A stretch of DNA of 64,000 bases. Source: Raffaelea ambrosiae (lineage: Eukaryota; Ascomycota; Sordariomycetes; Ophiostomatales; Ophiostomataceae). Shown here piece after piece: positions 12,403-25,000 of this stretch; within the stretch, counting starts at the first letter, position 1; each line of letters begins with the position of its first letter. The notes beneath the pieces were generated by a model, which did not search any database, was not told the DNA's origin, and worked only from the letters and a program-made list of their open reading frames with translations. The stretch spans positions 3,508,226 through 3,572,225 of the forward strand of contig PCDI01000004.1 of the NCBI GenBank assembly GCA_002778195.1, written 5' to 3'. The position numbers and the translations under genes are program-made.

Positions 12403-13203
12403 TCAAAACCAAAAGGCCAAGACTACTGCTCCCGAGATCCACATCGACGTCATGATCAGCATCCTTCTTTGTTGTCTCCCCCCCACTGTATTTGACGCTC
12501 CATTGCTCAGAGGCCGGATCACTTGGTGCCACGCACAACCGTCCCCCTGACACTGGTATGTCGACGTTGCGTACCACCCATCCGGTGCGGCCTGTGTCCA
12601 CGTGCCGCCGTTCCCATCACTCCCTGGTCCGGGCGTAATGGTGATTGCTGGATTCTGAACAATCACCGTCTTGTCCGGGGAGAGTGGAACCGTAGCTGTG
12701 CCGCCGACGACGATGCCCGGTGGTGGTGGAGGTCCTCCCGTGGGAGCAGCAGCCTGGGGAGAAGCGGCCTGAACAGCATATGATGGAACAGCAGCAGAAG
12801 GTACAGCACCAGCCGGTTCCGAGCCAGCGGATTCAGCATCCCATAATCCAGCAGCTTGAGACTGGGCAGGCTGAGTTGGCTGAACCGCCGGGGAAGGCTC
12901 TTCTGCAGAGTCTCCTCCTCCTGTCGCCTGGCCGTAGACTGCCGTCGTCGTCACACCTGGCGGCTCGGCGGCCGGCTGGGTTGGAGCTGAGGCCGCCGGA
13001 GTAGGCTGTGTCTGCGAACCTACGTCGTTGCCGCTCCCCCATGTACTGACAGTGGCGATGTCAGGGTTCGGCGCGCGCGCTTGGTGGAAGTGGTAGGGTC
13101 CTCGTTGGTTGTTGGTACTGCTGCTGTTGTTGTTGCTGCTGCTTGGCTTGACGACGCCGTCAAGAAGAGTGATGGCCAGGTGTAAGATGACGGGAAGGTG
13201 CAT
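12403..13203 (-). CDS. Predicted secreted, possibly GPI-anchored Pro/Ala/Ser-rich protein
   Basis: This is an intronless frame of 266 residues. The N-terminus (MHLPVILHLAITLLDGVV) is hydrophobic and could be a signal peptide. The middle is Ser/Asn-rich and then Pro/Ala/Gln/Gly-rich, with a run of five prolines. A short conserved-looking block near residue 205-230 contains WYATSTYQCQGDGCAWHQV, where two cysteines may pair. The last 35 residues hold small residues (NGAS), a basic stretch (RQQRR) and a hydrophobic tail (MLIMTSMWISGAVVLAFWF), the usual layout of a GPI-attachment signal. I do not recognise a family. The role may be cell-wall associated (inferred). It converges with the arrestin gene. 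Composition and end signals make it more credible than nearby random frames. Confidence 0.65.
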   Translation of the reverse strand: MHLPVILHLAITLLDGVVKPSSSNNNSSSTNNQRGPYHFHQARAPNPDIATVSTWGSGNDVGSQTQPTPAASAPTQPAAEPPGVTTTAVYGQATGGGDSAEEPSPAVQPTQPAQSQAAGLWDAESAGSEPAGAVPSAAVPSYAVQAASPQAAAPTGGPPPPPGIVVGGTATVPLSPDKTVIVQNPAITITPGPGSDGNGGTWTQAAPDGWYATSTYQCQGDGCAWHQVIRPLSNGASNTVGGRQQRRMLIMTSMWISGAVVLAFWF

Positions 13204-14453
13204 TGAAAAAATGTAGACTGATAATACAAGACCAGTTTCGAAAGCGATTGAAAACTGTGTGTGTTTTTTGTTTTTTGTTTTGTTTTTCTTTGCAAGATGT
13301 TGTCTGAAGGAGCGCTCGGGAGAACGAAGGATTGTCTGTGTGCTTGCATACCCGCCTGTACCCTTCTCTCGGGATCATCTTGAATTTATATGGGACTCTT
13401 TCAGTATCGAACCTGCCATCTCATTTTTACCTCTGGTATGCCTCCTTCTTCTTTGTCTTGTCACAGGGTGATGAGAACCGGGGTGCACTCATACCCTCGT
13501 CTTCCATCTCCAGCCACCAAGCTGGGGGTTTATCCAAACCAACCGCAAAACAACGCATTAAGAAAGATAAAAGAAACACAGTGTCTGCTTCGGATGTTAG
13601 GATGATAGACTTTGCCACCCGGTGAATGCAAAAGAAGAGGTCATTTTTGTTTATTTCGATACAATTTGCCTGTAGTTCCTGGTGGCTGGGCTTGTGAGAA
13701 TAAAACACAAGCGTGCTGTGATATCACATCCCATCATTTCGGACGTCCCCAAATATAACAAGATCCAGTCTTACTGTTCCCCCCATCTATTAATCCCCTT
13801 CCTCCAATCATAGATCTGTGCCTTGCAGGTCTGCTGTGGTCTACGAGATGATGTCCCAACCGCCGGCAAAATGAAGCTGGTTGGCACCGGATAATAAAAG
13901 GAAGTATGCTACAAAGCCAAAGCAAAACAAAACAACCCACATAAGCCGGCATACACTTCCTCCTGTCTCTACTTTAAGTTCATTGCCTCCTGGCAGACGA
14001 GTATGTACCGAGAACAGGAGACGGTACATTCTGTCAACGCAAGACAGGAACAGTGAGACACGTGCTGGAGTGAAGCCGTCGGGTTTGGAACCCAGCAGGC
14101 TAGTCAGAATCATTGTAGACAAGAGAAAACAAGCGGGATATAGAAAACCACACAGAGGAGTTCGCGCATAATCTCTCACATGGTCGATTGCTCATAAGAG
14201 TCTATGAATGCGTATTGCTACATGGTTATCTAATGCTGCCTATTACAACGGTTTCTCCTGTTTCCCGTGCATCAAATATGGGTATCGAAAGCTCATGCAG
14301 CCATTCCTCTACTAAGCCAAAACTCCTGTGCAATGTGACGAAAGGGGCAAAACGAAGAGGAGGAAAAGAAAAAGGCACAACAATCAAAGCAAGTAGCTAG
14401 GTAGGTAGGTGCCTGCCCCGAAAAAAAAATTTGGCTGCCCACATACCAATTGC
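13204..14453. other. Intergenic region without a supported gene
   Basis: Its left end is the upstream region of the leftward small surface-protein gene, and its right end lies beyond the stop of the next leftward gene. Short frames occur on both strands, but none shows family similarity or a signal peptide. Confidence 0.55.
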
Positions 14454-16022
14454 TCACAGTTCCACTGCCTCATCCCGACAGACCGCAGACGGGAACGGCG
14501 CCCCGTCCCACCCCGTTGAAGTAGAGGCTGTTGCTTCTGCTTCTGCTTCTGCTTCAGCTTCAGCATCCGCTTCTGCTCCTGTTGCTGTCGCTGCTGCCTT
14601 CTTGGCGGCCTCTGCGGCTGCTGACGCTGCCGACCGGTTCCTCGCGCGGTACATGTCCCGCATCTCGCGCTCCTTGTCCTCGCCCCGCCATGTCCGGCCC
14701 TGCAGATGTCGGAGACACAGCAGGTTGCCGTCGTCGGGGTAGTACAGCCACATGGCCCATTTCCGCCACTGCCGCGGATCCTGCTTCATCTGGGTGCGTG
14801 CTCTTTGCCCGACGTGGTCCTCGATGAAGTCGCCGCGGCCGACGGCCAGTCGAGAAGGGAAAACACGCTCTAGGTAGTGCGAGGTGGAGGCGAGGTGCGT
14901 CTTGTCGTGCCAGAAGAAGAGGGGCGTCAGAGGCAGCACGGAACCCAGAGGGGGTGGCGACTCTGGCGATTCGGACGATTCTGGTGTTTTCGCATGGACG
15001 GGAAAGTCGCGCTTCAGCTTGGCGGTGAGGGCGCGCAATGCCGCGAACTGGACAACGTGGGCCGACCCGGCATAGCGCAGCATGCGAATGGACGGCAAAC
15101 AGATGTATCGGACAGGCGCAGGCTCTTCTTCTTCTCCTTCTTCTTCTTCTTCTTCTTGGCCATCTCCACCTTCCGTGCCTGACATCGTCGATTTTGCCTC
15201 GTCGCCGTCTTCTGCTGCTGTCTGTTGCCACCATTCGCCTTTGGGCGACGTCGCCTCTTTCGTCTCCGTGGCCCCGGCGTCGTCGTCTGACCATGCCTCC
15301 TTCTCTCCTGCGTTGCCACCCTCGTCCCGGTCATCGTCCTTCTGGGCCTTTCTGGCCTCCTCCCTCTCTCTGGTTTTGGCGGCCTCCCGAGCCATGCTTG
15401 CTTCAGATGCCAGCATCACATCCAGCATGGCCGCCAGAGGAATGTCGGCTGCCAGGGTCCAGTCGTGCTGCTGGATCCAGACGTATGGCGTCGTGATGGC
15501 ACGCAAGGCCGTGCGCACGGCGAGGCCGAAACCAAGCCGGGCTTCGGGCTCGATGAACGCAATGCGTCCGTCGGCCGTACGCGTGATGGTGAACGGCACT
15601 GCATTGTCGGCAATGAACGGTGACCCATACTCGGCCAGGCCCGTCGTTGTCGTCGTTGTCGTCTTATCCTGCTCTTCCTCCTTCGAGGCCAGAGACGTGC
15701 TGCTCCCCCGCCACGTCTCCCTCACCAGCTGCCGGACGTTGTCCTTGTAGGCGGCATAGCACTGCGCCTCCTCCTCGGTCACGCAGCCTTTCTTCAGCCG
15801 TGCTCGCGGCAACACGTGGTCGTACGTGTCGAAGACGACAGTCACGGGACAGCCCAGCAGGCCGGGACAGTGCGCCCGGAAGGACGCCAGGACGGCCGAG
15901 AGCAGGTCCGTCGACGGCGCCGAGGGCGTGGGCGACGTGGTGATGACGACCGTCACCAGGCTGGCCATGTTGGCGGCATCGGCAGAAGCAGCAGCAGCGT
16001 CGTCGCCAACGTGGGTGGCCAT
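14454..16022 (-). CDS. Conserved hypothetical protein, glycosyltransferase-like
   Basis: This is a single-exon protein of 522 residues if it starts at the ATG at 16022; an alternative ATG lies at 15968. The frame stays open upstream to 16517, but that part is AT-rich and reads like a leader. The N-terminus (LVTVVITTSPTPS....LLSAVLASFRAHCPGL...VTVVFDTYD) has the beta-alpha-beta pattern of a GT-A nucleotide-sugar fold. FGLAVRTALRAITTPYVWIQQHDWTL resembles the segment that leads to the metal-binding acidic motif in family-2-like enzymes. PLTPLFFWHDKTHLASTSHYLERVF and GDFIEDHVGQ..RTQMKQDP look conserved. A roughly 100-residue charged insert, rich in Asp and Glu, separates the two halves. The C-terminus ends in an Ala-Glu repeat. 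The enzyme class is inferred from pattern only; substrate and location are unknown. Confidence 0.6.
   Translation of the reverse strand: MATHVGDDAAAASADAANMASLVTVVITTSPTPSAPSTDLLSAVLASFRAHCPGLLGCPVTVVFDTYDHVLPRARLKKGCVTEEEAQCYAAYKDNVRQLVRETWRGSSTSLASKEEEQDKTTTTTTTGLAEYGSPFIADNAVPFTITRTADGRIAFIEPEARLGFGLAVRTALRAITTPYVWIQQHDWTLAADIPLAAMLDVMLASEASMAREAAKTREREEARKAQKDDDRDEGGNAGEKEAWSDDDAGATETKEATSPKGEWWQQTAAEDGDEAKSTMSGTEGGDGQEEEEEEGEEEEPAPVRYICLPSIRMLRYAGSAHVVQFAALRALTAKLKRDFPVHAKTPESSESPESPPPLGSVLPLTPLFFWHDKTHLASTSHYLERVFPSRLAVGRGDFIEDHVGQRARTQMKQDPRQWRKWAMWLYYPDDGNLLCLRHLQGRTWRGEDKEREMRDMYRARNRSAASAAAEAAKKAAATATGAEADAEAEAEAEAEATASTSTGWDGAPFPSAVCRDEAVEL
14532..14578. repeat. (TTCTGC)n hexanucleotide repeat inside coding sequence
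   Basis: About seven hexamer units, some degenerate, encode the alternating Ala-Glu tail of the glycosyltransferase-like protein on the minus strand. Confidence 0.9.
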
Positions 16023-18203
16023 GGCGGGTATGCCGAAAGGGGCGCGCCTTGGGCAACCCAGCCAAAGAAAAAGAAAAAAAAGGCCCACCCACCACCGTCC
16101 AGCGACAAAACGCTCCCAAAGAGTTGGGAAGAGGCCAAGAGAGCGAAACCTAGGAGCAGCCCGAGGGCTTGTTACGGTGGGAGGGCTGCTCGCGATGGGC
16201 GACGTGTGATGCTGGAGACGTGGTGATTGTGGTGGACAAAACAAGAGTTTTTGGTTTAAATAAAAAAAATAATCGAGTGAAAAAAAAGGCGTAAAATGGC
16301 CGAGCCTTTTTGTAGCTTTAAAAAAATTCAAAAAATTAAGGCGCTTTGCCTTCCCCACGTCCCACGTTCCACAAACGATGTTTTCACAACCACAACGAAG
16401 AGAATTGAGATAAAGTTTCACTTGCAATACATTTCCAAAGAGAAGGGTTCCATGAGTTCTGAGACAAGAAAATCGCACATTTTTGTTTTCCTGTTTGAAC
16501 GATACGGAGAGCCGCAATATTGATCAAGATGGGTTGAGACAGGTTTGGGAGACACTGGAGATCGAGATGGAAAACGGCAGGCGCGACACGTAGCCTTGCG
16601 TCGGAGAACGAGGGAAGCCGCGAGCGGCCTGCGTTCTTTCTTTTTGCTTTTGTGTCTGCACAGTTGCGCGTCCTTGCTGTCTGCTTTATTTATCTCTCTT
16701 TTCTAATTAAAAAAAAAAAAAAAGCATCGATTAACTACAGGTTGCAAACGGCAAATTGGGCTTCTAGTGCCGCTCCCCAATACCGGCTTGCCCGAGCACC
16801 CTTCGTCCCCTTCGTCAGTAATCTCTTCAGCAATTTCTCTGCATCACCCCCCCTTGCTGTTGATTTCCTTTTCATGTCACTTCCTCTCCCGCCAATGCAG
16901 AAAGCACACCCTCTCACACATATGGGTTGGGGAAGCTCTCCTCCAACAAACCCCAACCGCAGGGTGTGCGAGCCGTGCCATCTGAGCTGAGCCAGCCGCT
17001 CTCCCCTCCCCTCCCTCTTGATCCATGTATGACTACGTATCTCACTTTCCAAAGGCTTGCTCAGCTGGTGATCGGTTTTTGTTGCCGTGGTTAGCTGCAG
17101 TCGACCTGGCCAGACTGGGAGAGTATGGTTGAGCATGAATCGTGTTTGTGGTAGGGTGATAAGTCCACAGCGACGAAGAACACGGCGTGCCCAGCAAAGA
17201 CTCTCACCTATGTATGGCAAGCCAGGGGGACTGTCGTTTGGGAGTTCTCTTCACTTGACTTAGCTTTCCCTGTTGGTTTCTATTCCGCTTGTTTGTCTAC
17301 TGTACGCCACAGAAAAGGACAGAAATGGTGAGAAAGGGCCGACGCAAGCCTATATCTCGCATCGGCACTGAGTGGACCTATACGGAGAACCTCTCCTACG
17401 GACTGTCCGGCTAGGGAGGCGGCGACGATGCTGAAGTGAATGAAGAAAAGGACAGAGAAGAGAACGGAGACCAACAGGACCAATAGGGCCAACAACAGAG
17501 TAATGACAGCAAGTGTCTTACAGACTGGGCAAAAGGAACACACAAAAAAAAAACACGGGCAAAAAAGGCTTGTCCTCTTGTCCACTTGTATCCCACATAT
17601 GCCTGTCGTTGCCACCACTGCCGTCATTAGACTCGGACAGAAAGCCTTGGTTGGTCTGAAGAAGCCACATCGTATTCTTGTTCTTGCATCCTGCAGATCG
17701 TCCTGGTTTTTCTTCGATCCCCTGCTAGGCAGGCTATCTCTGGAGGCGAGGGCAGAAAAAGAAAGCATACTTGGCAAAAGATCAAAACCAAATGACACCG
17801 AAATCAAGGGACAAAATGGAAAAAAAGTCCCAGGCAGGAGGTGCATCCTGAACATGTGCAAGACATCACTATTACGGCAGTTGACTATTTCGGATTTATT
17901 GGGTCCTTTATCTTGGACTTTTTATGCTGTGCAACAGGCGCTTCCCCCATTGTTGCTTCCTTCTCCCTGTGGTGACGTTTGCTGCTTTCGAAACCCACAA
18001 TCACTTGACCCTCTTTCTAACTCGTATACTGTATCGATCTCGACACTGCACGCGCCGGGTCGTGTATCAGGGGTGTTTTTGTCGGCCGTGCCCCAGCTTT
18101 TTGCCATTCATCTCTACTGTGCATGTCTCGGCCATGGCCACGCAAATGCCGTTCTGGGCAGCCTTCCGCTCTCTGCCTACCTATCCATCGTTCATACCGC
18201 CCG

Positions 18204-18229
18204 CCACCTGGTCACCTGGTCACCTGGTC
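18204..18229. repeat. GTCACCTG tandem repeat
   Basis: About three copies of an 8-bp GTCACCTG unit lie in the gene-poor region. Confidence 0.8.
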
Positions 18230-20451
18230 TTTTCTAGCTCTAAAAAAGACCAACCCTGTCTGTCGCCTGCAATTCTTACGCGCTGAGGAACGGCGTAAAG
18301 ATACCCCACGAACCTACCTGCAGGCTGAAAGCGACGTGGCTGACCAGCCTGTCAGTTCGTTTTCTAGTCCCATGATTTTTGGTCACACCCCGATTTTGGG
18401 GGGTGCTGCGGCACCGCATTTGCGCACCTCGTGGTGGGATTTTTTTTTTTTTTGCTTTTGCTTTTGCGCTTTCTGCATTGCGCTTCGTCCTGCTGTCGGT
18501 CTGCCTGACACCACACACGCACTCACACACACACACACTCACACGCAGCCGACCTTCTCCAAACCCAGCGGAAATATGAACGAATTGGAGTAAGAGGTCC
18601 GGCCACTTTCCTGTTCCTTGCGGTAGGTGTATGAAGGCAACAGTGTCCCTCAATAGGAAAGATATACAATCCTGGCCAGAATACCGGCACCTGCACTGTT
18701 TGGGGCTCATAGAGGTTTGTTGGGAAAACTGTTTAGTGTCTAGGGAGATTTCAACGGCGTGCCTGGTGCCACTGAGGGCTGTTTGGCGCGGCCAAGTCCA
18801 AAGCAGACAAAAGGGAGCGCTAGAAACAACTCTGTTCTTCTTTTCGACTTCCTATTGGCAATACGGCGTGCAATATCCCACCCAACGGCCTCTGTTCGCC
18901 CGCTCGCCTGTCCGCACAAGTTGGACTCAAGGGGCGGCGAACCTGCCCATTCGGTCAAGCAATGAACCGAGAAACCTTGGTTAACTGGCTGTCCGGTTGT
19001 TTCGTAGTGTCATACAAAAAATGGACCACCCAATACAGTGCGCTACAATAATGGCTGTCCGAAGAACGGACGCCGGAAACCGGTGGGTGGGCCCTCTTGG
19101 CCTCGCGCTCTTCCGCCACCGCAGCGCGGAATTGTCCCCCCCTTCAGCCCAGCGAGACCCGACGGGAATCCAGCAGCGAGAACAGAAAACGCCTACAGGG
19201 AAAACCCCGACTCCCGTGGGCTGCCTCGGCCAGACTAGCTTCCTGATTGCTCAGTCCAGCATGGCCAGTGCTCTCGGGGAGTATGACACTATGCATCATT
19301 AGCTGACAAAAGCAAGTCTCTGAGAGACAGTCCAGAGGCCGCATGCATCCCCATAGAAACTAGTGAAGCTACAGACAAAGGCAGGCAAAATAAAAAATAA
19401 AATAAAAATAATTTCGAGACAAACAAGGATATCGTGTGGGGAGTGCCCGTGGGGTTGGTTACCTTGGAAGTTATTGGCAGGTTACCACATAGTATTACGG
19501 GGGGGAGTGGGTAAGCTCTCTTTAGTGTCGTTTTTTGGCCTGCTTGCTGGCCAATAGCATAGCCCCATTTCAAATAGTCGGGTTTCTCTTCCTGACAGAG
19601 GGCGAGTCTAGCCTGGTTTTGGGGGGTGTGTGAAATACGGGGTATTAGTTACGAGCATACATAGTAGTTACATAGTATTGTGAGAAGTTCTTGTTGCGAC
19701 GGAGTTACGGGGCGCAGTTCCCACCCCCCTAAAAATCGCCAGACGAGGAACGAGGGCTGGAAATAGGCGACAGCCGTGGAGGATGAAGAAAAAGAAAGAG
19801 AGAAAAGGCCTTCTGCGAGACTCGGAAAGGAATGCTAGCCCGGTGGGCGAAGCCGCTGGTGTCTTGGTATGCGAAGAAGCCCCCCCCCCCCTCGAGGGCG
19901 GGTTTGTCACGAGGCCTAGACAGTCCTTTGTGGGAAGCACTAACTCCAAGGCATCGTCAGTCGACCGTGCACAAGTATTGGCCAACCACCATTCACGCCG
20001 TCTGGTCACCCGGGAGTCGCTCGGAATGTGAAGGCACAAAGTGACAAAAATGGACTCTGGGGTCTGGGGTAAAACCTGGTGTCGTATTCGAACCCAGCCC
20101 GGGGTTTAGCACGGAGGTTTTGGCCACGAGCAAACCATTTCCTTCCCATCGTCTCTCAAGTGATGTGCTATCCTTAGTTGCCCCTTTTCTTAGCCCACTC
20201 GTACTTTCCCAAACAAACGCGACGTGATCAGCCACAACTTGTTTCTTTGCGCCATGGCTGTTGGGTACTTGTGGAAAAAGCCCTTGGAACTCGGGCCTGG
20301 GTCGAGGCTGGACAATTGTTCGCTCTAGCAACGACCCGGCAGTTGAGCCAGGTGTGGCAAGCAGCCTTTGGGGTAGACGCGGTCGAGAAACCATAACAGG
20401 ACCGCCAACAGAGAGTTGCAGCGCGCATGTCAGACTGCAGGTATCTCACGC

Positions 20452-20482
20452 CGTACTCGTACATACATACTCGTACTCGTAG
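20452..20482. repeat. TACTCGTA-type palindromic words, clustered
   Basis: Three TACTCGTA-like words occur within 31 bp, separated by TACATACA. Related words recur at 20682-20704, 23630-23645, 36913-36927 and 37135-37146, all outside genes. Confidence 0.75.
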
Positions 20483-22006
20483 GAGAAAGGCTATGCATCC
20501 ATGTCTGCACGTTGCTCGCCATCCTAAGGACCAATCTCGTCTGCATGAGTGGGGCTTCACTGCGATTGGCAACTTTTCCGTTCAGAGCAGCAGGTAAAGA
20601 GTTCAAATCGATGACCTTTCCACATTGTTCTTCCATTTGCTAGATGGTGGCTGTGAGGGTGGAAGAGCATACGAGCACTATGTACGAGTACACCGTACTC
20701 GTTGGGATCCACCACATGGCCTTCGGACACTACCATAGTATGGCATGTGGAGAACCAGCAAGACAATGATGCATGACCATGAGTCGATGAGGTGTGGATG
20801 GGAAGCCGTGAAGATTGGAAGATTGGGAGATGGCAGGCGCATTGGCATGACGGGTGGTGTGTCGGCGACCACCACCAGACTCTCGCAAAGAAAAAAAAAA
20901 ATCTGGGGTAGACAGGGATCCTGGGGCTTCTCGGCTTTCCGGCGGGACAAGGTCCCACGGTAACAACGGTGACTGGGCGAGGACAAGACCATGCAAGCCC
21001 ACGGCGCTAGGCTAGCCTGACGACGGACGGCGGTGGCACATTACAGTGCGACGACCTAGCAAGCCTGACAAGATCCCAGAGCGCCCCCAGCGCGCCCACA
21101 AATCACACCCGAGACCAGCACACGCCCCGTGATCAATGCCCATCAATGCCCATTTGTTTCAAAATGAACACACATGTCGCTGTTATTCGCCAAAGTGGTC
21201 TTTCTCGTCTTGCTTCTGGCTCCACCGCCTTAAATCTTCAGGATATCGGAGTGGGTTTGGCCTTGCTGTATGGAGCCTGGTGAGAGACCATCGACTCAGA
21301 ATCCGGGGTCCCCAGATGAGCCAATTCAGTAATACGATGGTAAGGCTGGTGGTGACCACGGGCCAAGTCATCTCTGGTCGCAGTGGCCTGAGAACCTCGT
21401 TGTTAATTCAGGCCACCCTGACGTTCACCTCGCTTCCTTTGGCTCTCCGCTGTACGAGACGCTCTGATTCTGGGTCAAACGTTGCCTTTGGTTTTTGCGC
21501 CGGAAAACCGAACCCGGTGCATCGTTCGTAGCCAGACACACACAGGTTGAAAACACAGTTGCCATCCTTGAGACATTCTCTTTCCCTTTCTCTGGCTTTC
21601 TGCTGGCCGTCCCTTTGCTGGTGAGTATCTCTCAGGATGGACACGGGTCGGACAAAGGGTTGGGCTACATGGCGAGCTCGAGCCGAAGAACCTGCATATG
21701 CAGTAGTGCACCTGACTCTCTGCAGCTCGGGGGCAGGCGCACGCACACACACATGTACGAACTGCACTCTTGCATTCTGGCTTCCTTAATATCCGGCGCT
21801 TTTCCGGACCAAACTAGGCTTTGCTTGCCTCTGGAGTAGCCCGATCTCGTGCAGAATTGATTCGGTCGTTGCCCCTGCTCGCATATACGATTAGAAGCAG
21901 AATGTAGGATATCCGCACTCATTTGCCCAGGCAAACGATGTCTTCATAATTCAGAGCAGGAAGAACCCTTCACGCACCGTAAATTGCCCACGGCAAATTG
22001 GACAAT

Positions 22007-22034
22007 TGCCTCGGTACCTCGGTGCCACGAGGCA
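22007..22034. repeat. Small inverted repeat
   Basis: TGCCTCG at 22007-22013 pairs with CGAGGCA at 22028-22034 around a 14-nt loop. No T run follows to suggest a terminator. Its function is unknown. Confidence 0.6.
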
Positions 22035-25000
22035 GTCTAATGCAAGTTTTGCACGGTTGGGGGTAAGATGGGCAATCCAAGGTGCGCCTCACAAGGGATC
22101 TTCCAGGGTTTCGCCAAATATGGGGTAGGCAGGCGGGAAAAGATCGATACATAATAACTATCACGCCAACATGGCTAAATGCCAAATCGGGGTTGTGGTG
22201 GTGTGGAGGAGAGCAGGTTGTTCGTTGGCTTCAGTCCAGCCAAGGCAGGACAAAGGATGCGAGTACAGTGCAGGGTAGGAGCAACCTGGCAGACTAGGAC
22301 ATAAGGACCCCAAAGTCGACATCGCTCGATCAGCCACCCCCTTGTTCTCATGCTGTCATCGAACAAGAGAAATATTGCTTTGCTTTGCGCTATTGGGTCT
22401 GTTGAGTTGCAGTGCCATGTCGTTTCCAAGTGCTTTGGACTATGTGTAAACTCGCGGCAAGTCCTATCCACAGCAGAGGAACTGCTGATTCAGTGACCCT
22501 CTTGCGCACAGAGGCATTCCGGAGTGGTGGCTGAAGCTGGCCTTTCGTTCTGCTCCCTGTCACTTTCTCTTGCGCCCTTTCGAGTAAGTATCCATAGTTG
22601 CAGGTCTGTGGTACAACAGAGCAGGGAAGCATCCAACCGTAGCGAAACCAAGTCTTCTATGATTGGCCGAGGTGGGTGTTGCTGGTGATTAGCAATGCTT
22701 TGAAGGGGTGGTGTGCAGGATGGGGACGTGAGTCTGCGTGTGTGTGGATCTCCAACACGCCCTGCCATCGCCAAGCATATGACGACCATTGGAAATGCGC
22801 GAAGAACGGCCCCTTCGTCCAGAGACATGCAAGGTCCTTTCCCATCTGCGCTTGTCGGTACAATGGCCCGGAGAGGACACACTCTCGTGGGCCAAATGGA
22901 CAAATGATCGCAGTGGTCCGTACATCGCACGAAGTCCGTCAAACTGAGTCGTTTGCGATGGGAAGCTCTCTCGTCCTGTACCGCAAATTCTGTCTTGGTA
23001 GTGCATCCGGATAGAGCTCTGGCCAGTTCGTCACCGAGCCGCTCGTCGACGGATCGCCTGCACCGGTGCTGCCGCCTTAGTGCTTTCAATCGCTGTTGGT
23101 GGTGGGTGGTGGGCGGATGGAGAACAAAACGTCTGGACTATTGCAATGGTAACCGCAGAAAATAGCGCGGAATGTTTTGTTGTCCATCTACATCGGTGCT
23201 GTGCTGGAATAGCGCTGGCTCTCTCTGTTGTGGTGTACTAGCTGATCGGTGCGTCGTGCCTTGCTGCAGACTTCGGTTGTGCTGCGTTCTTCTGCCTTTG
23301 TTGATGCAACAACAGAAAATGATTTGTTTTCTAAACAAGAAACTATACATGAACAAGAAGCGACGACGAAAGGAACGGGACAGGACAGAAAGAGCCATAA
23401 AATCTACAAGGAAAGAGCTCTCCCTTTGGAGACGCAGAGTTGGAGACGAAGCAGGTACAATCCCCCAACTCTACGGGCAGGTGGTGCCCCGCCATGATTC
23501 CCCAAATTGGATGGTGGGGTGATCTGTGGAGGGAAAGTTGGGGAAGGAAGGAGCGAAGGAAGGATCAGCACAACCCCACGCTTGCTGAACCAGGAGAGGT
23601 GTCGCTCTCCAGGCCACAACAGTTAAACAGTACTCGTACATGCGTAAGATACGATTACTACAGGAAGCAAAGCGGTGATGAATCGCATAGAATTCCCATT
23701 TGTTGCCCCTCGGCCTGTCATTTCCCAAGTGGCCTCCCTGCAGATATTCCGGCGTCAATGGTGCAGTGGCGTTGTAGTGGAAAATTCTCTTATGCACCGT
23801 TGATAAAGCGAAGCAGCGAAATACCCACTCTGGGCAGCGAGGCAATGCCTATTTGTTGCACTAGTGCGGATACCCGGTACGGTACCCGTGCTGCGAACTA
23901 TCGATGCCAGCGCGACGTTCATGAAGCACTGGGGAAACAGTACAGGGCTAGGATTCGCCAGCAGGCGTCTTGTAAACACGGGCCACAGTGTGCTCTGCAT
24001 GGTGTGCGAATGGCTATCGGAGCACGATGGCTTGTGATGTCGCTTACGGGCTTGTCAGACTGGGGACTATGGCTTTTTGTGGGATAACTACATCGTACAC
24101 GTAAGATGCTCTGCAATGCATGATAGAAAGAAAGAGAGCCAGCACAGATACACTCATTCACGGTCAGTTTGTTACGAATGCCAGCCTTGGTCCCTGACCT
24201 ATGGCGATTTGTCGTGCAATACGTTCCGTGTCTGGTACTTGCTCTGGAGAAACGTTGGTCAACCACGACTTCGAATGCGACATGGGTAGGAGCAGAAAGA
24301 GAAAAAAAAATTGCATTATCATGCACGGCAGCCCCAGCCAAAACCACTGTGCGACACCCATTCAGGACAAACTCAAGGTTGTTCGGGCAGAGACCGAAGC
24401 ACACAAGGAGACAGGAAAATTGGAGTTGTCGGCAGCTGTCCTGCATAGTGAAGGTACACATGTCTTGGTGTTCTGCGTGTGGTACGGACCGCACAAAGCC
24501 ACCTGGCCCATAGTCCAAACGAGGAAATTGGAGTGCACCCGTCAAAAGTTGGAGTAGCAGAAACGCGTGTCTACACAGGAAAACAGTATTGAACACTGGA
24601 ACATTGCAATAAAAATGAGAAAGAAGGGAGAAAAAAAGAAAATCGGCCAACATACGTCGCTTAAACATACATAGCAGTTCGGCTAGGTACACGTGTAGTG
24701 CTCCTTCACAATGTCACGGAATTTACCAGCACACTGCATACAGAGACACAGAGAGACGGCAGCTTGTCACCGCGTGAGCGTCTTACGCGTATGCCGCTTT
24801 TCTGTCTTTCCAGTTGAACTGGCTCATTGGAATGATCCGAGATAATTCAATGTTTGGGTATCATTTAGGTGTGCAGTGCCATAATGTATCCTACTCCAAA
24901 AATGGTAATACCCAAATTCCAGCAATTATACATATCAACGAACGGACGTCGTTGGTGGAGCGGGTTCACCTGCAGGCGGGAAGCCGCTTCTATTTTGCGC

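Noticed and set aside
16023..16517. Upstream in-frame extension of the glycosyltransferase-like gene
   Set aside because: It is AT-rich with Phe/Leu/Lys runs, unlike the GC-rich body, and is more likely 5' leader. The start at 16022 was preferred.
17440..18237. 265-codon frame on the plus strand in the gene-poor region
   Set aside because: Composition is erratic (Lys/Thr-rich start, then Cys/Leu/Pro/His), there is no signal or domain, and overlapping frames of similar length exist on both strands.
23919..24692. 257-codon frame on the minus strand
   Set aside because: It is rich in Cys, His and Phe without pattern, has no homologous motif, and its start and end fit no promoter or splice context.
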